A stretch of DNA of 64,000 nucleotides from Bacillota bacterium. Lineage in GTDB: Bacteria; Bacillota; Clostridia; Lachnospirales; Lachnospiraceae. The stretch is from contig JAEWYQ010000001.1 of NCBI GenBank assembly GCA_023395555.1, positions 1 through 64,000 on the forward strand. Reading direction: 5' to 3'. A model generated the notes under the pieces. That model was not told where the DNA came from and made no database searches. It saw only the letters and a program-made list of their open reading frames with translations. Position 1 is the stretch's first letter, and every line of letters starts with the position of its first letter. Below are positions 60,553 to 64,000 of this stretch, piece after piece. The position numbers were made by a program, and so were the translations under genes.

Positions 60553-61773
60553 TTATGAGCGGTAATCCGCATTAATCTTCACGTAATCATAGGACAGGTC
60601 ACAGCCCCAGGCAGTTGCCGCGGCATTCCCTGCTTTCAGGTCTGCCATAGCTTTTACTTCCTTACCGGAGAGAATCCGGGTCGCTGTCTCCTCGGAATAA
60701 TCCGTGGCCATTCCGTTCTCCACCAGCTTCAGCCTTCCGTCCGCGCTTTCAATATACAGATCCACCCGGTCAGGGTCAAAGCTGATGCCGGAATATCCCA
60801 TGGCGCACAGGATTCTTCCCCAGTTGGCATCATTTCCGAACACAGCGGTCTTCACGAGATTGGAGGTGATGATGGACTTGGCAAGAACGGACGCCTCCTC
60901 CCAGGTTGGGGCACCCTGTACCTGTACCTCGAAGAGCTTGGTGGCTCCTTCGCCGTCCGCAGCCATCTTCTTCGCCAGATCTGCTGTGACATAATTCAGA
61001 GCCTTGCAGAAAGCATCATAAGCTTCGCCCTTTTCCGTAATCTCCGCATTGCCAGCCAATCCGTTGGCTAATAGAAGCAGAGAATCATTGGTGGAGGTAT
61101 CCCGGTCGACACTGATCATATTAAAGGTGGTTTTTACATCCGCGCTGAGCGCTTCCTGCAACAGCTCCTTGCTGATCTTTAAGTCCGTGGTCACCACACC
61201 CAGCATGGTTGCCATATTGGGATGAATCATTCCCGAACCCTTGGCCATACCTCCTACCTTCACCTCTTTACCGTCAACCAGGAAGCTGACCGCGCATTCC
61301 TTCGAATAGGTATCCGTGGTCATAATTGCCTCTGCCGCCAGCAAAGCAGCCTCTCTTCCTTCCTTCAGCTCTCCGGCCAGAAGCTTTGCCCCTTCTTCGA
61401 TTACATCGATGGGCATCTGCTTTCCGATCACACCGGTGGAGGCCGTATAGACCGCTTCTACCGGAATGCCCATGGCCTTTGCCACAGCCGCGGCCATTCT
61501 CTCATTATTCGTATCCCCTTCCGCCCCGGTACATGCATTGGCTACACCGCTGTTAAGGACCACCGCCTGAACGAAGGGACTTTCCTTCGTTATCTTCATA
61601 TCCCATTTTACCGGAGCTGCCTTCACAACATTGGTTGTAAAGGTTCCCGCTCCCTTCGCCGGCACTGAGGACCAGACCAGTGCCATATCCTTTCTCTTCT
61701 TCTTAATTCCGGCATATATCCCTGCTGCCTGAAAACCCTGAGGGGCTGTCACTCCTCCATCTATCACTTTCAT
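60553..61773 (-). CDS. argJ: Bifunctional ornithine acetyltransferase / N-acetylglutamate synthase
   Basis: 406 residues from the ATG at 61,773. The self-cleavage site reads IHPNMATMLGVVTTD, where the Thr becomes the new N-terminus and nucleophile; GVTAPQGFQAAG is the usual start and KTAVFGNDANWGRI a conserved later block. It recycles the acetyl group from acetylornithine to glutamate, so the pathway is cyclic. argC, normally next to argJ, is not present in this window. Confidence 0.97.
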   Translation of the reverse strand: MKVIDGGVTAPQGFQAAGIYAGIKKKRKDMALVWSSVPAKGAGTFTTNVVKAAPVKWDMKITKESPFVQAVVLNSGVANACTGAEGDTNNERMAAAVAKAMGIPVEAVYTASTGVIGKQMPIDVIEEGAKLLAGELKEGREAALLAAEAIMTTDTYSKECAVSFLVDGKEVKVGGMAKGSGMIHPNMATMLGVVTTDLKISKELLQEALSADVKTTFNMISVDRDTSTNDSLLLLANGLAGNAEITEKGEAYDAFCKALNYVTADLAKKMAADGEGATKLFEVQVQGAPTWEEASVLAKSIITSNLVKTAVFGNDANWGRILCAMGYSGISFDPDRVDLYIESADGRLKLVENGMATDYSEETATRILSGKEVKAMADLKAGNAAATAWGCDLSYDYVKINADYRS

Positions 61774-61912
61774 CCGACACACCCTGCCTTTCACTGTCAT
61801 TCTCATTCCGGCTCATTAATATGCATGTTTCATATGCTTCCTTGGAATATGCAAAATCAAGCGCCGCTAAAATATTTATAATTATACATCCAAATTTAAT
61901 TTTATGCAATAC

Positions 61913-62524
61913 TTAATTTAAGTTTTTTAAATCAATCCCATGCCGAAGCATCACGGCATAGATTTCCGCAATAGGAAAACCTACAACATTATAGTAGTCT
62001 CCTTCAATTTCCTTAATATAGATGCCAAAACTCCCTTGTATCCCATAGGCACCCGCCTTATCCATGGGTTCTCCGGATGCAGTATAATCAAGAAGCTGCC
62101 GGTCTGTCAGCGGATTTACCGTAACTCTGGTGCAGACGGAAAAATGCAGCTCCTCTTCCCATCCCTCCCGGTGCAGAATTATAATACTGACCCCTGTCAA
62201 TACCTCATGGATGTCACCGGACAGCAGCCGCAGCATTCTTACCGCATCCGCTTCATCCCTGGGCTTGCCCAGAGCATGTTCCTTATAAAATACCATGGTA
62301 TCGGCTCCGATGATAATGAGATCCGTATCCGCTCCTGCCCGAACCTTTGCTTCTTCTTTAACCGCCGCTGCTTTCAATCCCGCCAGAGCTTGTACCATCT
62401 TCTTCGGAACAGTCTCCTCTGTCACTTCCTTTACCCGGCTCGTAAGAACCCGGTAGGGAATTCCCATATTCTCCATGATTTCTTTGCGCCTTGGTGATTC
62501 TGATGCCAGTATGATTTGATACAT
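61913..62524 (-). CDS. maf: Maf-like nucleoside triphosphate pyrophosphatase
   Basis: 203 residues with the Maf motif ASESPRRKEIMENMG at 7-21 and ADTMVFY, LGKPRDEADAVRML and the GIQGSFGIYIKEIEGDYYNVVGFPI end. It hydrolyses non-canonical or methylated nucleoside triphosphates. It lies between argJ and divergent argG. Confidence 0.95.
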   Translation of the reverse strand: MYQIILASESPRRKEIMENMGIPYRVLTSRVKEVTEETVPKKMVQALAGLKAAAVKEEAKVRAGADTDLIIIGADTMVFYKEHALGKPRDEADAVRMLRLLSGDIHEVLTGVSIIILHREGWEEELHFSVCTRVTVNPLTDRQLLDYTASGEPMDKAGAYGIQGSFGIYIKEIEGDYYNVVGFPIAEIYAVMLRHGIDLKNLN

Positions 62525-62663
62525 TCTTATCCTTTCCGGGGCTGCTGTCCCTGGGTTGAGCTTCCCTGTGCTTTCCTTAATATAGTCCGGTTAAAACCAG
62601 ACGCCTCAAATATTATAATCGATTTTCCTCCATTATTCCAGCAGATTGATCTGCTTGTCACTT

Positions 62664-62711
62664 AAAGTAACAATTCAGCCTCCGCACAGCCACAGGCTGA
62701 ACTGTCACTTT
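62664..62711. other. Symmetric hairpin between maf and argG
   Basis: AAAGTaACAaTTCAGCCT pairs with AGGCTGAAcTGTcACTTT around a 12-base loop; a smaller AGCAGAT/ATCTGCT pair is beside it (62,640-62,655). In the divergent gap it may be a transcription stop or a regulated leader. Only the promoter and this structure are evident in 62,525-62,841. Confidence 0.6.
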
Positions 62712-62760
62712 AATACAAAGAATAGTTTTGTATTTTTATACTTTTATTTATTTTTACCTA

Positions 62761-62789
62761 TTGCATAATAATTAAATATGATGTATATT
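62761..62789 (+). promoter_or_regulatory. Promoter of argG
   Basis: TTGCAT (62,761-62,766), 17 bases, TATATT (62,784-62,789), 50 bases before the argG start codon. The A/T-rich text (TGCATAATAATTAAATAT) is loosely like an ArgR box; not certain. Confidence 0.6.
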
Positions 62790-62841
62790 TAATCAAATAG
62801 AAGTTTTCCCACTTTATGAAAGAGTATACGGAGGTAGTCTT

Positions 62842-64000
62842 ATGAAAGAGAAAGTAATTCTTGCTTATTCCGGTGGTCTGGATACCACCGCCATCATTCC
62901 CTGGTTAAAGGAAAATTACGATTATGATGTAATCTGTGTGTGTATCGATGTAGGACAGGGTAACGAGCTGGACGGTCTGGAGGAAAGAGCCAAGCTATCC
63001 GGTGCCACAAAGCTGTATATTGAAGATGTGGTCGACGAATTTGTCAACGATTATGTAATTCCCTGTGTAAAGGCCAATGCCGTGTATGAAAACAAGTATC
63101 TCCTGGGAACCTCCATGGCACGCCCGGTTATTGCCAAAAGGCTGGTGGAAATCGCCCGTATCGAGGGAGCCACCGCAATCTGTCATGGCGCAACGGGAAA
63201 AGGAAACGACCAGGTACGTTTTGAATTAACCATTAAGGCCCTTGCTCCCGACCTGAAGATCATCGCTCCCTGGAGAATCTGGACCATGGCTTCCCGCGAG
63301 GAAGAAATCGAGTACTGCGCAAAGCATGGCATCCATCTTCCCTTCTCCAACGATAACAGCTATTCCCGTGACCGCAACCTCTGGCATATCAGCCATGAAG
63401 GACTTGAACTGGAGGTTCCCTCCAACGCACCTAATTATGATCATTTGCTGGTTCTGGGCGTTACTCCTCAGGAAGCTCCCGATGAGGGCGAGACCATCAG
63501 CCTCACCTTTGAGAAGGGCATCCCTACCGCGTTGAACGGCAAGGCGATGACTGCGGCAGATATCATCAAAGAGTTGAATACCATCGGCGGCAAGCACGGC
63601 GTCGGTATCGTCGATATTGTTGAAAACCGTGTGGTGGGCATGAAATCCCGCGGCGTATACGAGACTCCCGGCGGCACCATCCTGATGGAAGCACATATGC
63701 AGTTAGAGGAATTGATTCTGGACCGTGCCACCATGACGGCGAAGAAGGAAGTCGGCAACCGTTTTGCTGATATTGTATACGAGGGCAAATGGTTCACTCC
63801 TCTGCGGGAAGCATACCAGGCATTTGTAGATGTGACCCAGGAATATGTAACCGGAGAGGTCAAGCTGATGCTCTATAAGGGAAATATCATTAAGCAGGGA
63901 ACCACTTCCCCCTATTCCCTGTATAACGAAAGCATTGCTTCCTTCACCACAGGAAGTCTGTATAATCATCATGATGCAGAAGGCTTCATCAACCTGTTCG
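62842..64000 (+). CDS. argG: Argininosuccinate synthase (3' end outside the window)
   Basis: 386 codons are present of about 400-410. The ATP-binding loop AYSGGLDTT (8-16), [20 protein letters not shown] segment ([15 protein letters not shown]), [16 protein letters not shown] and [16 protein letters not shown] mark ArgG. It joins citrulline and aspartate with ATP to give argininosuccinate. GGAGGT precedes the ATG at 62,842. The gene runs off the window end, so argH cannot be assessed. Confidence 0.97.
   Translation, partial: MKEKVILAYSGGLDTTAIIPWLKENYDYDVICVCIDVGQGNELDGLEERAKLSGATKLYIEDVVDEFVNDYVIPCVKANAVYENKYLLGTSMARPVIAKRLVEIARIEGATAICHGATGKGNDQVRFELTIKALAPDLKIIAPWRIWTMASREEEIEYCAKHGIHLPFSNDNSYSRDRNLWHISHEGLELEVPSNAPNYDHLLVLGVTPQEAPDEGETISLTFEKGIPTALNGKAMTAADIIKELNTIGGKHGVGIVDIVENRVVGMKSRGVYETPGGTILMEAHMQLEELILDRATMTAKKEVGNRFADIVYEGKWFTPLREAYQAFVDVTQEYVTGEVKLMLYKGNIIKQGTTSPYSLYNESIASFTTGSLYNHHDAEGFINLF

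Noticed and set aside
1..64000. tRNA or rRNA genes, including a tRNA attachment site.
   Set aside because: No cloverleaf-like stretch was recognised by eye; the right junction is in comEC, not a tRNA.

Overview
The window is a Firmicutes (Clostridia) chromosome segment, most likely a Lachnospiraceae-type genome. The G+C-richer right end carries argJ-argB-argD, argG, maf, comEA, comEC, a WalRK-like two-component pair and a GerMN lipoprotein. I cannot name the species. The left ~50.6 kb is one end of a large, A+T-richer siphovirus-type prophage whose other end lies outside the window.

Prophage layout. 111-18,000 (minus strand): lysis and tail genes (LysM/GH18 protein, amidase endolysin, holin, baseplate/fibre proteins, tail endopeptidase-like protein, distal tail protein, tape measure, a gpG/gpGT chaperone pair joined by a -1 frameshift signal), then tail tube, head-tail joining proteins, head fibre, HK97-fold capsid, ClpP-like protease and portal, with an HNH/AP2 homing-type nuclease wedged between protease and portal. 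19,225-28,013: terminase large subunit, then an accessory block (DUF5049, gamma-glutamylcyclotransferase, amidoligase, DUF4314, an unknown protein, a C5 methyltransferase and a ParB-methyltransferase) separating it from the P27 small terminase and cos-type HNH protein. 28,132-33,364: DUF1492 regulator, SNF2 helicase, VRR-NUC, primase/SF3 helicase, DUF4406. 33,411-33,584: a divergent control region with three copies of a composite 34-bp element. 33,624-38,392 (plus strand): DUF2800 nuclease, DUF2815 ssDNA-binding protein, an HNH nuclease and a family A DNA polymerase. 38,444-41,795 (minus): regulator, IrrE/ImmA-like metallopeptidase and XRE repressor with a self-overlapping operator.

42,088-47,444 is a very A+T-rich cargo operon: excisionase-like HTH, N4/N6 DNA methyltransferase, C5 methyltransferase, a LAGLIDADG-like protein, a McrB-like ATPase with no N-terminal recognition domain, and a McrC-like nuclease. 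It resembles the BsuMI/LlaJI type of methyltransferase-plus-McrBC restriction system, with the LAGLIDADG-like protein as an unusual candidate specificity subunit. 47,767-49,934 holds a secreted lipoprotein nuclease flanked by two near-identical ~100-aa genes. No integrase is visible; it is probably beyond position 1.

At about 50,620 the prophage meets comEC, whose reading frame loses the end of its metallo-beta-lactamase domain and runs into phage DNA, so the prophage appears to have interrupted a DNA-uptake gene, as listerial phages do in comK. Beyond it lie GerMN, kinase, regulator, comEA, a YdcZ-type transporter, a deletion-fused remnant of a second two-component system, the arginine genes, maf, and divergent argG cut by the window end.
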